Below are positions 9,239 through 17,907 of a DNA stretch of 30,560 nt, piece by piece; within the stretch, counting starts at the first letter, position 1; each line of letters starts with the position of its first letter. Source of the DNA: JBBKXP01 sp038251315 (GTDB taxonomy: Bacteria; Pseudomonadota; Alphaproteobacteria; Rhodobacterales; Rhodobacteraceae); contig JBBSBK010000038.1 of the NCBI GenBank assembly GCA_038251315.1, positions 1 to 30,560 on the forward strand, written 5' to 3'. The notes beneath the pieces were generated by a model that was not told where the DNA came from, did not search any database, and saw only the letters and a list, made by a program, of their open reading frames with translations. Made by a program: the position numbers and the translations under genes.

Positions 9239-11326
9239 TCACATCGTCGTATTTGGTTCAAGGACCAGTGCGATCACGGCATTGGCGGCCACGCTGATGG
9301 TGTCCCGCACCGGACCGATGACAGCGGTTGGCGTGGTGGTGTCGATGTGCCGCACCCAATCCTGTCCTTGGGGCGGTGGCGGCAATGTCACCGTGACCTT
9401 GTCGCCAACGTTGAAAACCGCAAGCACCGCCCGTTCGCCCCGGTCATATTCCGGCGTCCCGGCCGCCATTCGCATTTCGACGATCAACTGGCGAATGTCG
9501 GTGTCGGCCCAATCGTCCTCTTTCATCAACGCGCCGTCCGGACGCCGCCAATAGAGATCCGGAACACCGTCGGTAAGGCGGCTTTGGGCGTGCAGAAAAC
9601 GGGATTGCCGCAGGATCGGATGGGCGCGGCGAAAGTGAATGATCTTTTGGCAAAAGCCCATAAAGTCGGGGTCGTGCCCGTCCCATGTGACCCAGCCGAT
9701 CGGGTTGTCCTGACAATAGGCGTTGTTGTTGCCACCTTGGGAATTACCCAGCTCGTCGCCCGCGAGCCACATCGGCGTGCCTTGGGACAGCAGCAGCGTG
9801 GTCAGCATGTTTCGCCGCCGCAGGGTGCGGGCGGCGTTGATCTTGGCATCCTTGGCTGGCCCTTCGACACCCATATTGGCGGATTCGTTGCCGGCGTGGC
9901 CATCGCGCCCGTCCTCGCCGTTGGCGTCGTTGTGTTTGGCATCGTAGCTGACGACATCCATCAGGGTCAACCCGTCGTGGCAGGTGACAAAATTGACCGA
10001 GGTGGTCGCAGGCCGCCCGTCGTGGTCGAACCGCAGCGCCGACCCCGATACACGCGTCGCAAGTTTGCGCACCTCGGCCTTGCCCCGCCAGAAACGGCGG
10101 ACCTGATCGCGGTATTTGTCGTTGTGTTCGGCCCAGGGCGGCGGGAACGATCCCATCTGATAACCACCGGGGCCGACATCCCAGGGTTCGGCGATCATCT
10201 TGACCCGTGACAGCACCGGGTCCTGACGGACCGCCTGAAAGAATGGCGCGTTACGGTCGAACCCCTCGGCGCGTCGTCCCAGTGATGCCGCCAGATCGAA
10301 CCGAAATCCGTCGACGTGCATCGTTTCGACCCAGTAGCGCAAGCTGTCCATCACCATCCGCATTACCATCGGATGTTCCACGTTCAGCGAATTGCCGGTG
10401 CCGGAATCGTTGATGTAATAGCGTGGGCTTTCGGCCAGCCGATAGTAGCAGGCGTTGTCGATGCCCCGGAACGACAGGGTCGGGCCCATCTGGTTGCCTT
10501 CGCCGGTGTGATTATAGACCACGTCGAGGATCACCTCGATCCCGGCGGCGTGGAACCGGGCGACCATGCGTTGGAATTCGGCGATGTCGGGCGTCGCCAT
10601 GTAACGCGGATCGGGGGCGAAAAAGGCGAGCGACTGATAACCCCAGTAATTCGTCAGCCCTTTGTCGAGCAGGAACTGATCGTTCACGAAAGCATGAACC
10701 GGCAAAAGCTGGATTGCCGTCACCCCCAGCCGGTTCAGGTGGTCGAGGATCGGGGCACTGGCCAGCCCAAGATAGGTGCCCGCATGTTCGATGTCGCTCC
10801 GGGCTGCGGTCATGCCCTTGACGTGCGCCTCGTAGATCACCGTGTCAGTCATCGGGTGATCGGGGGGCCTGTCGTCGCCCCAACTGAACGCGGGATCGGT
10901 GACGATGCTGCGGGGCGCGAAATTGGCGCTGTTGCGGGTGTCGAACGACAGGTCTGCCGATTTTGATTTGGTGTCGTATCCGAACAGGGCATCATCCCAG
11001 ATCAGATGCCCCGACAGCCGTTTGGCATAGGGGTCGATGAGCAGTTTGTGCGGGTTGAAACGGTGCCCTTCGTCGGGCCGGTAGGGGCCGTGCGCCCGGT
11101 AGCCATAATGCTGGCCGGGACGCGCGCCATGCAGATAACCGTGCCAGATGTGGCCGGTGTTTTCAGGCAGGGTGATGAGCAGGTTTTCGTGCCCTGCGTC
11201 GTCGAACAGACACAGCATCATCCGCGTCGCATTCTGCGAAAAGATCGCGAAATTGACGCCCTCACCGTCAAAAGTGGCGCCCAGCGGATAGGGCCGCCCG
11301 GCCGTGACTGTGAAACGGTCGGTCAT
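9239..11326 (-). CDS. glgX: Glycogen debranching enzyme GlgX
   Basis: Isoamylase-type GH13 hydrolase that cuts alpha-1,6 branches of limit dextrins during glycogen turnover. An N-terminal CBM48-like region (PYPLGATFDGEGVNFAIFS) leads into the catalytic barrel. Catalytic motifs are DGFRFDLAASLGRR (nucleophile Asp), AEPWDVGPGGYQMG (acid/base Glu) and CHDGLTLMD (transition-state Asp). The frame is open 57 bases further upstream, but that part lies within glgA; the ATG at 11326 overlaps the glgA TGA as ATGA and starts with MTDRFTV, giving 695 residues, usual for GlgX. Translational coupling to glgA is likely. Substrate is assigned from its place in the glg cluster and from the family. Confidence 0.94.
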   Translation of the reverse strand: MTDRFTVTAGRPYPLGATFDGEGVNFAIFSQNATRMMLCLFDDAGHENLLITLPENTGHIWHGYLHGARPGQHYGYRAHGPYRPDEGHRFNPHKLLIDPYAKRLSGHLIWDDALFGYDTKSKSADLSFDTRNSANFAPRSIVTDPAFSWGDDRPPDHPMTDTVIYEAHVKGMTAARSDIEHAGTYLGLASAPILDHLNRLGVTAIQLLPVHAFVNDQFLLDKGLTNYWGYQSLAFFAPDPRYMATPDIAEFQRMVARFHAAGIEVILDVVYNHTGEGNQMGPTLSFRGIDNACYYRLAESPRYYINDSGTGNSLNVEHPMVMRMVMDSLRYWVETMHVDGFRFDLAASLGRRAEGFDRNAPFFQAVRQDPVLSRVKMIAEPWDVGPGGYQMGSFPPPWAEHNDKYRDQVRRFWRGKAEVRKLATRVSGSALRFDHDGRPATTSVNFVTCHDGLTLMDVVSYDAKHNDANGEDGRDGHAGNESANMGVEGPAKDAKINAARTLRRRNMLTTLLLSQGTPMWLAGDELGNSQGGNNNAYCQDNPIGWVTWDGHDPDFMGFCQKIIHFRRAHPILRQSRFLHAQSRLTDGVPDLYWRRPDGALMKEDDWADTDIRQLIVEMRMAAGTPEYDRGERAVLAVFNVGDKVTVTLPPPPQGQDWVRHIDTTTPTAVIGPVRDTISVAANAVIALVLEPNTTM

Positions 11327-12753
11327 GCTTTGGCGGCGACGTCCTGATAAAGGCGGGCATAGGCCATGGCCGAGGTTGACCAACCAACTGGTTGCGCCAT
11401 CGCATTGTGCTGCATCTGCGCCCAGACATCAGGTTGCGCGTAAAGGTCGCAAAGTTGGTTTAACGCCCCTGCCAGCCGGTCGGCGGTGACGGGGCTGAAC
11501 TGGATGCCCGTCGCCACTCCGGTTGCCAGCGCGGCGGGCGAGGCGTTGATCACCGTATCGGCCAACCCGCCTGTCAGCGCCACCAGCGGGATCGTGCCAT
11601 AGCGCAGCCCGTAAAGCTGGGTCAGCCCGCAGGGTTCGAATCGCGACGGCACGAGGATCGCATCGCCGCCCGCGATCAGGCGGTGGCTGAAGTCTTCGTC
11701 GTAGCCGATCTTGACTGCCACATGCGGATGATCGGCGCGTGCGCGGAACGCATCTTCAAGCCATGGGTCGCCGGACCCGAGCAGCGCCAACTGGCCGCCC
11801 TGATCCAGCAGCGCGGGCAGGGCGTGCAGCAGCATGTCCAGCCCCTTCTGTTCGGTCAACCGTGAGACCACGACGCAAAGAGGGCCGTGGGAATCGGGCA
11901 GTCCCGTTTCCTTGCGCAGCGCGGCCTTGGCTGCTGCCTTGCCCTTCGGTGTGCCATAGGTGGTGATCGCGGGATCGGTTGCGGGGTTCCAGATACTGTC
12001 GTCGATCCCGTTCAGGATGCCCGACAGATCGCCCCGGCGTTGCCGCATGACCCCATCCAGACCCATCCCGAACTGGTCGGTCATCAGTTCCTGCGCGTAA
12101 GTCGGTGACACCGTGGTGATCCGGTCGGCCCCGGTCAGGCCGGCCTTGAGCGCGGAAATCCGGCCCCAGAATTCGAACCCGTCGTGGGTGAAACCGGTGT
12201 AGGGCAGGCGCAGGTTTTGCAACCTGTCGGCGTTGGCGAAACCTTGAAAGGCAATGTTGTGGATCGTCATGATCGTGCCGGGCCGCCGGGTCGGGGCCAT
12301 CGTGTGCAGATAGACGGGCACGAAACCGGCTTGCCAGTCGTGCAGGTGGATCACCTGCGGCGTCCAGCCGTCCAGCTTGCCGACGCCGATCTGGGCGGCG
12401 ACCCAAGCGAGGGCGGCAAAGCGTTCGGGGTTGTCCGGCCAATCCTTGCCATCGGCCCCCAGATAGATGTTGCCGGGGCGGTCATAAAGATGCGGCGCAT
12501 CAAGGATCAGCAAATCAAGACCGTGCAATTTTGTGGCCAACAGCCGTGCCTTGCCGCCGAAAAGGTCGGGCGCGGTCCAGACCGGTTGCGGCTTCTTCAG
12601 GGCCTGCATGACGGCTGGATAACCGGGGATCAGGGTGCGCAGCGCGACACCCTCATCGGCTAGCGCACCCGGCAATGCGCCAGCCACATCGGCCAGCCCG
12701 CCGGTCTTTACCAGCGGCGCACATTCCGATGCGACGGACAGGGCGTGGATCAC
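11323..12753 (-). CDS. glgA: Glycogen synthase (ADP-glucose)
   Basis: GT5 glycosyltransferase that extends alpha-1,4-glucan chains from ADP-glucose. The N-terminal ADP-glucose-binding KTGGLADV motif starts at Lys16, and the C-terminal GT-B motif PSRFEPCGLTQLYGLRYG is intact. Two GTG codons are candidates. The one at 12753 overlaps the glgC stop as GTGA, has GGAG nine bases upstream, and gives a family-like beginning (MIHALSVASE) and 476 residues. The one at 12768 would add five residues (481 total) and sit within glgC. I prefer 12753. The gene sits between glgC and glgX with 4-base overlaps on both sides, so synthesis of the three proteins should be tightly coupled. Confidence 0.93.
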   Translation of the reverse strand: MIHALSVASECAPLVKTGGLADVAGALPGALADEGVALRTLIPGYPAVMQALKKPQPVWTAPDLFGGKARLLATKLHGLDLLILDAPHLYDRPGNIYLGADGKDWPDNPERFAALAWVAAQIGVGKLDGWTPQVIHLHDWQAGFVPVYLHTMAPTRRPGTIMTIHNIAFQGFANADRLQNLRLPYTGFTHDGFEFWGRISALKAGLTGADRITTVSPTYAQELMTDQFGMGLDGVMRQRRGDLSGILNGIDDSIWNPATDPAITTYGTPKGKAAAKAALRKETGLPDSHGPLCVVVSRLTEQKGLDMLLHALPALLDQGGQLALLGSGDPWLEDAFRARADHPHVAVKIGYDEDFSHRLIAGGDAILVPSRFEPCGLTQLYGLRYGTIPLVALTGGLADTVINASPAALATGVATGIQFSPVTADRLAGALNQLCDLYAQPDVWAQMQHNAMAQPVGWSTSAMAYARLYQDVAAKA

Positions 12754-14012
12754 CGTGCAGCGCTCCACCGGTCGACCATGTCTTGGGTGATCAGCGTAAT
12801 GCCGCGTTCTGTGACGCGAAAGAACTTGCCGTCTTCCTGATGATCCTCACCCACGACCAGCCGTTCGGGGATCGTGACGCCCCGGTCGATCACCACGTTG
12901 CGCAACCGGGCGTGGCGGTTGACGGTGACGTAAGGCAGCGCGACCGCGTGGTCGAGGACGGCATAGGAATTCGTGTGCACCTCGGTAAACAGGAGCGAAT
13001 TGCGGATTTCGGTGCCCGAAATGATGCAGCCCCCCGACACCATCGACGAAATGGCGACGCCGCGCCGGTCCTTTTCGTCGTGGATGAATTTGGCGGGCGG
13101 GACGCTTTCGGAATAGGTCCAGACCGGCCATGTCTTGTCCCAGAGGTCAAGCTCGGGGGTGAACGTGGTCAGGTCGATGTTCGCCTCCCAGAACGCATCG
13201 ACAGTGCCGACGTCGCGCCAATAGGTTGGCGCACCATCGGCGCGCACGCAACTGTCATCGAACCTGTGCGCCATCGCCTTGCCGTTCTTGACGATGTCGG
13301 GGATCAGATCTGCGCCGAAATCGTGGGACGAATTCGGGTCGTCTGCATCTTTCAACAGCAGATCGCGCAGAAATTTCCAGCTGAACACATAGATGCCCAT
13401 CGATGCCAGCGCCTTGTCGGGGGCATCGGGCATCCCCGGCGGTTCAGCGGGTTTTTCCAGGAAGGACGTAATTCGCCCATCCTTTTCCGTCGCCATGACG
13501 CCAAAGGCCACAGCTTCCATTCGCGGAACGGTCAGGCAACCGATGGTCACATCGGCGCCGGTATCGACGTGCTGCTGCAGCATCACCTCGTAATCCATCT
13601 TGTAGATGTGATCGCCGGCAAGGATGACTATGTAATCAACGTCGTAACTGTCCACAATGTCGATGTTCTGGGTCACAGCGTCGGCAGTTCCCTGATACCA
13701 GGCCTCGGTATCGCCGCGTTGCGATGCGGGCAGGATATCAAGGAATTCGCGCCGTTCCGCCCGAAAAAAGTTCCAGCCGCGCTGCATATGCCGGATCAGG
13801 CTGTGTGCCTTGTATTGGGTGGCTACGGCCAATTTGCGGATGCCGGAGTTCATCGCATTGGACAGCGCAAAGTCGATGATTCGCGCCTTGCCACCAAAGA
13901 ACACGGCCGGCTTGACACGGCGGTCGGTCAGTTCTTTCAGGCGCGATCCACGCCCACCCGCCAACACAAAGGCCATCGAGCGTTGGGTCAATCTGCGGTT
14001 CTTTGGTGCCAT
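12750..14012 (-). CDS. glgC: Glucose-1-phosphate adenylyltransferase
   Basis: Makes ADP-glucose from glucose-1-phosphate and ATP, the committed and usually allosterically controlled step of bacterial glycogen synthesis. Seen are the nucleotidyltransferase signature AFVLAGGRGSRLKELT near residue 14, KPAVFFGGKARIIDF, the metal-site Asp in LAGDHIYKMDYE, and the sugar-phosphate Lys in FLEKPAE, followed by a C-terminal left-handed beta-helix region. The length is 420 residues, as expected. The ATG at 14012 lies 15 bases after glgB. Effector preference (fructose-6-phosphate or pyruvate in other alphaproteobacteria) cannot be read here. Confidence 0.96.
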   Translation of the reverse strand: MAPKNRRLTQRSMAFVLAGGRGSRLKELTDRRVKPAVFFGGKARIIDFALSNAMNSGIRKLAVATQYKAHSLIRHMQRGWNFFRAERREFLDILPASQRGDTEAWYQGTADAVTQNIDIVDSYDVDYIVILAGDHIYKMDYEVMLQQHVDTGADVTIGCLTVPRMEAVAFGVMATEKDGRITSFLEKPAEPPGMPDAPDKALASMGIYVFSWKFLRDLLLKDADDPNSSHDFGADLIPDIVKNGKAMAHRFDDSCVRADGAPTYWRDVGTVDAFWEANIDLTTFTPELDLWDKTWPVWTYSESVPPAKFIHDEKDRRGVAISSMVSGGCIISGTEIRNSLLFTEVHTNSYAVLDHAVALPYVTVNRHARLRNVVIDRGVTIPERLVVGEDHQEDGKFFRVTERGITLITQDMVDRWSAAR

Positions 14013-14027
14013 GTCGATTTCCTTTCG

Positions 14028-16217
14028 TTAGCCTTGGTGCAGTGTGAAGAACAACGTCGTCAAGGGCGGCAAAGTGATCTGGATGCAAGCAGGCTGGCCC
14101 TGCCAATCGCCCTCCACAGCGTCGATGCCGCCCATGTTACCGCGGTTTCCGCCGCCGTAAATTGCAGCATCTGTGTTCAGCGCCTCGCGCCAGTGGCCAA
14201 GCCCCGGCACCCCGACGCGGAACCCGGTCCGTTCGACCGGGGTAAAATTGCAAACGACCAGCACCGGGGCGTCGCCCGCGTTGCCCTGGCGCACAAAACT
14301 GTAGGTGGATTGGTCGCCGTCATTGGCGTCGACCCAAAAGAACCCATCGTCTGTCGCGTCCTTGACGTGCAAGGCCGGGGTGTCGCGGTAGAGCAGGTTC
14401 AGATCGCGCACCAGAGACTGCACGCCCATGTGGTCGGGGCGCTGGGCTGCGTCCCAGTTGATCTGGCTGTCGTGGTTCCATTCTTCGGGCTGGGCGATCT
14501 CGCAGCCCATGAACAGAAGTTTCTTGCCCGGATGGCCCCACATGTAACCGTAATAGGCGCGCAGGTTGGCGAATTTTTCCCACGTGTTGCCCGGCATCTT
14601 TGCCAGCATCGACCCTTTGCCATGCACGACCTCGTCATGACTGATCGGCAGGACAAAGTTTTCGGAAAATGCCCACATGATCGGCTTGGTCATCATGTCG
14701 TGGTGGTATTTGCGGTGGATCGGATCCTGTTCCATGTAGCGTAGCGTGTCGTTCATCCAACCCATGTTCCATTTGTATCCGAACCCCAGACCGCCAGCAT
14801 CGACGGGGGCGGATACACGGGGGAAACTGGTGCTTTCCTCGGCCACGGTCATGATGCCCGGATGGGCGCCGTAGGCGGCGCGGTTCATGTTCTGCAACAG
14901 AGCGATGGTCTCGTAATTCTCGCGCCCGCCGTCCTTGTTGGGAACCCATTCGCCCGATTTGCGTGAGTAGTCGCGGTAAAGCATCGACGCCACAGCATCG
15001 ACCCGCAGCCCGTCAATGTGGTATTCGTCCAGCCAATACAACGCGTTGGCGATCAGGAAATTGGCCACCTCGGCGCGGCCGTAATTGTAGATCAGGGTGT
15101 TCCAGTCCTGATGAAACCCTTCCTTGGGGTCGGCGTGTTCATACAGGTGCGTGCCGTCGAAATTGGCCAATCCGTGCGCGTCGGTCGGAAAATGTCCCGG
15201 CACCCAGTCAAGGATCACGCCAAGGCCTGCGCCATGCGCCGCATCGATCAGATCGCGGAATTCGTGCGGCGGGCCGAACCGGATCGTCGGGGCGAACAGC
15301 CCGACAGGTTGATAGCCCCAGGATCCGTCGAACGGAAATTCGGATATCGGCATCAGTTCGATATGGGTGAACCCCATCCATGTGACGTAATCGACCAGAT
15401 CGACGGCAGCCTCTTTGTAGCTCAACGGTCGCCCATTTTCGTCCCATTTGCGTTTCCACGACCCCAGATGGACCTCGTAGATGCTGATCGGGGCGTCGCG
15501 CCGGTTGGCGGCCGCGCGCCGGGTCATCCATTTGGTGTCGTGCCAGCCGTAACCGGCGATGTCGCGCACGATACTGGCAGTTTCGGGCGGATGCTGCGCG
15601 CCAAAGCCTACCGGATCAGCCTTGAGCCGGGGCCGCCCATCAATGCCGATCACTTCGTATTTATAGGCCGCGTTGTCACCGACGCCGGGAATGAAAATCT
15701 CCCACACACCCGTGCCGCCGCGCCGCCGCATGGCGTGCCGACGCCCGTCCCAGTGATTCATGTCGCCGACGACAGACACCCGTCGCGCATTCGGGGCCCA
15801 GACGGCAAAGTGGGTGCCGATCGCGTCTTGGTGCGTCATCGGATGCGCCCCGAGGGATTGCCAGAGCCGCTGATGTGTACCTTCGCCCAGCAGGTATTCA
15901 TCGAAGTCAGACATCACGGGGCCATAACGGTAAGCATCGCCGTAGTTCCAGGTCGAGCCGTCCGCACCAGTCCCGCGCAGGGTGTAGGATTTCGCGGGTA
16001 TCTTGCCCGAAAACACCGGGCCGTGCAGGCGAGCAAGCGGATAGGTCTTGGCTCCGACCACCACGACAAGGCTGTCGGCACCTGGATCAATGGCTGTGAG
16101 CCAGGTGTCGCGCCCGTGCTTGTGCGGGCCGAGCAGGGCAAAGGGATCGTCGTGGGTTCCGGCGGCAAGGCGGGCGGCGTCCTCGGCCGAAACGGGGGCG
16201 GCGGTCTGGTCTGTCAT
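14028..16217 (-). CDS. glgB: 1,4-alpha-glucan branching enzyme
   Basis: Creates alpha-1,6 branches in glycogen by cutting and moving alpha-1,4 chains. The 729-residue protein shows two N-terminal carbohydrate-binding/CBM48 sections (the second around THFAVWAPNARRVSVVGD), then the GH13 barrel with DGLRVDAVASMLYRDYSR (nucleophile), MTVAEESTSFPRVS (acid/base) and SHDEVVHGKGSML (third acidic residue). This is the full-length GlgB architecture of E. coli type. The ATG at 16217 is 48 bases after the stop of the upstream kinase gene, so the operon promoter may lie in that gap or before the kinase. Confidence 0.96.
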   Translation of the reverse strand: MTDQTAAPVSAEDAARLAAGTHDDPFALLGPHKHGRDTWLTAIDPGADSLVVVVGAKTYPLARLHGPVFSGKIPAKSYTLRGTGADGSTWNYGDAYRYGPVMSDFDEYLLGEGTHQRLWQSLGAHPMTHQDAIGTHFAVWAPNARRVSVVGDMNHWDGRRHAMRRRGGTGVWEIFIPGVGDNAAYKYEVIGIDGRPRLKADPVGFGAQHPPETASIVRDIAGYGWHDTKWMTRRAAANRRDAPISIYEVHLGSWKRKWDENGRPLSYKEAAVDLVDYVTWMGFTHIELMPISEFPFDGSWGYQPVGLFAPTIRFGPPHEFRDLIDAAHGAGLGVILDWVPGHFPTDAHGLANFDGTHLYEHADPKEGFHQDWNTLIYNYGRAEVANFLIANALYWLDEYHIDGLRVDAVASMLYRDYSRKSGEWVPNKDGGRENYETIALLQNMNRAAYGAHPGIMTVAEESTSFPRVSAPVDAGGLGFGYKWNMGWMNDTLRYMEQDPIHRKYHHDMMTKPIMWAFSENFVLPISHDEVVHGKGSMLAKMPGNTWEKFANLRAYYGYMWGHPGKKLLFMGCEIAQPEEWNHDSQINWDAAQRPDHMGVQSLVRDLNLLYRDTPALHVKDATDDGFFWVDANDGDQSTYSFVRQGNAGDAPVLVVCNFTPVERTGFRVGVPGLGHWREALNTDAAIYGGGNRGNMGGIDAVEGDWQGQPACIQITLPPLTTLFFTLHQG

Positions 16218-16265
16218 AAGGTAAGCATAGGGCGAAAGGTGCGTGTCACAAGCATGTTGTCATCG

Positions 16266-16907
16266 CTAACGGCGCGGTTGACCGTCCAAAACGATCTCGG
16301 CCGGCAGCGCATTGTCGATCACCCGCTGGGCGTTGGGGATGTCGTTGCTTTCGGCGCGCCGGGTGGCGGCGGCGCGGCTGAGGTTGGCCGACAGCCAACG
16401 CTGGATCAGTCGGGCGCGCAATTCGGGCATCGGCACGTCCAGGCCAACGGTTAAATCCCAGAGCGGTGCAAGCTGGCGCCAGGGGTCTTGGTTCAACAGC
16501 AGATAGTTGCCTTCGACAACCACCACATTGCAGGCGGCGGGGATCACCACCGCACCTGCGATGGCCATATCACGCTGGCGATCGAAGGTCGGTGCAATCA
16601 CTTCGGCCCCCGCGCGCAGACGCTTGACCAGATGCACGAAACCGTCGGCGTCGAATGTTTCGGGGGCACCCTTGCGCGGGCGCAGGCCGCGCGCGTCCAA
16701 CACCGCGTTGTCCAGATGGAACCCGTCCATCGCGAGGACTTCGGTCGCGCATTTGAGCAGGCGCAGGCGGCGGGCCAGTTCGGCGGCGAGGGTCGATTTC
16801 CCGCTGCCCGGCGCGCCCGAAATGGCGACCAGCACCCGCGACGTGCCGGTGCCCAAGTCGCCGATCCGGTCCACCAGCAGGTTGACGTGCGCGTTGATAT
16901 CCAGCAT
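16266..16907 (-). CDS. P-loop kinase of the uridine/pantothenate-kinase-like family
   Basis: A 213-residue soluble ATP-dependent kinase-like protein. The Walker A motif GAPGSGKST is at 31-39, and AMDGFHLDNAVLD (59-71) matches the conserved acidic/His region of the uridine kinase, CoaA and YggC/FrcK-like group, with a VVVEGNYLL strand further on. The open frame extends far upstream, but the ATG at 16907 has AGGG seven bases before it and gives a family-sized protein; the extension would be antisense to the next gene. It lies 48 bases upstream of glgB in the same direction, so it may lead the glycogen operon. Fructose or another sugar, a nucleoside, or pantothenate are all possible substrates; the sequence does not decide. 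Confidence 0.8.
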   Translation of the reverse strand: MLDINAHVNLLVDRIGDLGTGTSRVLVAISGAPGSGKSTLAAELARRLRLLKCATEVLAMDGFHLDNAVLDARGLRPRKGAPETFDADGFVHLVKRLRAGAEVIAPTFDRQRDMAIAGAVVIPAACNVVVVEGNYLLLNQDPWRQLAPLWDLTVGLDVPMPELRARLIQRWLSANLSRAAATRRAESNDIPNAQRVIDNALPAEIVLDGQPRR

Positions 16908-16947
16908 CGGCTGCCCTTTTTTTCGCCTACTTAACACCTGTCCGGCT

Positions 16948-16964
16948 GATAGAGCGACCCTATC
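16948..16964. other. Short dyad in the divergent kinase/yihY promoter region
   Basis: GATAG at 16948-16952 and CTATC at 16960-16964 form an inverted repeat around a 7-base centre in the 172-base space between two divergent genes. It could be an operator, but its five-base arms are short enough to occur by chance. No convincing -35/-10 pair was found on either strand in this space. Confidence 0.2.
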
Positions 16965-16989
16965 TGTGAGGGGTGACGTGAAATTGCCG

Positions 16990-17020
16990 AACCGCACGCT
17001 GCGGCGCGCGGTTTTCTTTG
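16990..17020 (+). terminator. Terminator-like hairpin in the yihY leader
   Basis: AACCGC (16990-16995) pairs with GCGGTT (17008-17013), and inside it CGC (16997-16999) pairs with GCG (17004-17006), with one A.C mismatch and a TGCG loop. The 3' arm runs directly into TTTTCTTT on the + strand. This looks like an intrinsic terminator, yet no + strand gene lies immediately upstream and it sits 67 bases before the yihY ATG. It may be a leader attenuator or the end of a short untranslated RNA. The other strand lacks a T-run, so it would not serve the leftward kinase gene. Confidence 0.45.
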
Positions 17021-17079
17021 AGATCGCAAACTGCCATGATCCGCGTAACCCGGTCAGGACCCGGCCGAAAGGGATAGCT

Positions 17080-17907
17080 ATGTGGTCAGCCGCGCTGAAA
17101 GTATGGCGCACGATCAGCGATCTTGCGGACATTGCCGCCTCGGCCAATATCGCGCTGGTGTCGGCGGGCGTGGCATTTTTCGGACTGTTCGCGGTGTTTC
17201 CGGGCATGGCGGCGCTGATCGCCATCTTCGGACTGGTTGCCGATCCGTCGGTGGTATCGGGGCAGCTGGAATTGCTGCGAGATATCATTCCGGTGCAGGC
17301 CCACGATCTGTTCGCAGCGCAGTTGCAACGCCTGCTGACTGCCGGATCGAATACCTTGGGTTTGACGACGGCGCTGTCGATCGCGATTGCGCTCTGGTCC
17401 ACCCGTGCCGGGGTCGCGGCACTGGTGAGCGGGGTCAATGCCGTCTCGGGCCGCCCGGATCGCGGTGGGTTCCGGCACGCGATCGTGGCACTTCTGCTGA
17501 CGCTGGCACTGATCTTCGTGGCGATTGTTGCTCTTTTGATGGTGGTCGGTGCGCCGATCCTGCTGGCGCTTTTGCCGCCCGACACCCAGACGGCCTGGAT
17601 CATCGAGGGGGTTCGCTGGGGCGTCGTCCTTTTGGTTCTTTTTTCAGCACTGGGGCTGTTGTATCGCTATGGGCCATACCGCCCGGTCGTACGATCGGGC
17701 CTCGTCAGCCCCGGCGCGGTGGTCGTGGTGGTCTTCTGGTTCGTTGCCTCGGCCGGATTTTCCTATTACCTGGCCAACTTTGGCCGCTACAACGAGGTTT
17801 ACGGGTCGATTGGTGCGGTGGTTGCGATGCTGATGTGGATGTATATCAGCGCCTATCTGATCCTGTTGGGCGCGGCGCTGAACGTGGTCTTGCTCGGTCG
17901 CCGGTAG
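17080..17907 (+). CDS. YihY/BrkB (UPF0761) family inner-membrane protein
   Basis: A 275-residue polytopic membrane protein of the YihY family, once misnamed ribonuclease BN. About six hydrophobic segments are visible, near residues 25-51, 92-112, 133-166, 177-197, 211-228 and 242-272. The last contains the family hallmark NEVYGSIGAVVAMLMWMYIS. Function of the family is not established; some members have been discussed as transporters. The ATG at 17080 has GAAAGGG about six bases upstream. An in-frame GTG at 16978, also with AGGGG before it, would give 309 residues, but that extension would translate the terminator-like hairpin, so I prefer 17080. It is divergent from the kinase gene and precedes clpP by about 258 bases. 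Confidence 0.87.
   Translation: MWSAALKVWRTISDLADIAASANIALVSAGVAFFGLFAVFPGMAALIAIFGLVADPSVVSGQLELLRDIIPVQAHDLFAAQLQRLLTAGSNTLGLTTALSIAIALWSTRAGVAALVSGVNAVSGRPDRGGFRHAIVALLLTLALIFVAIVALLMVVGAPILLALLPPDTQTAWIIEGVRWGVVLLVLFSALGLLYRYGPYRPVVRSGLVSPGAVVVVVFWFVASAGFSYYLANFGRYNEVYGSIGAVVAMLMWMYISAYLILLGAALNVVLLGRR

Noticed and set aside
8105..10210. 701-codon open frame on the + strand opposite pgm and glgX
   Set aside because: It crosses the boundary of two well-supported genes on the other strand, is rich in His, Arg, Gly and Pro with no domain, and reflects the codon-phase bias of GC-rich genes.
12675..14744. 689-codon open frame on the + strand opposite glgA, glgC and glgB
   Set aside because: Spans three genes with intact catalytic motifs on the minus strand and has no recognisable motif or ribosome site; antisense artefact.
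15018..16454. 478-codon + strand open frame opposite glgB and the kinase
   Set aside because: Crosses two real genes and lacks any family feature.
16908..17603. N-terminal extension of the kinase frame
   Set aside because: It would be antisense to the YihY-family gene, adds low-complexity Ser/Ala/Thr sequence, and the ATG at 16907 has a good ribosome site.
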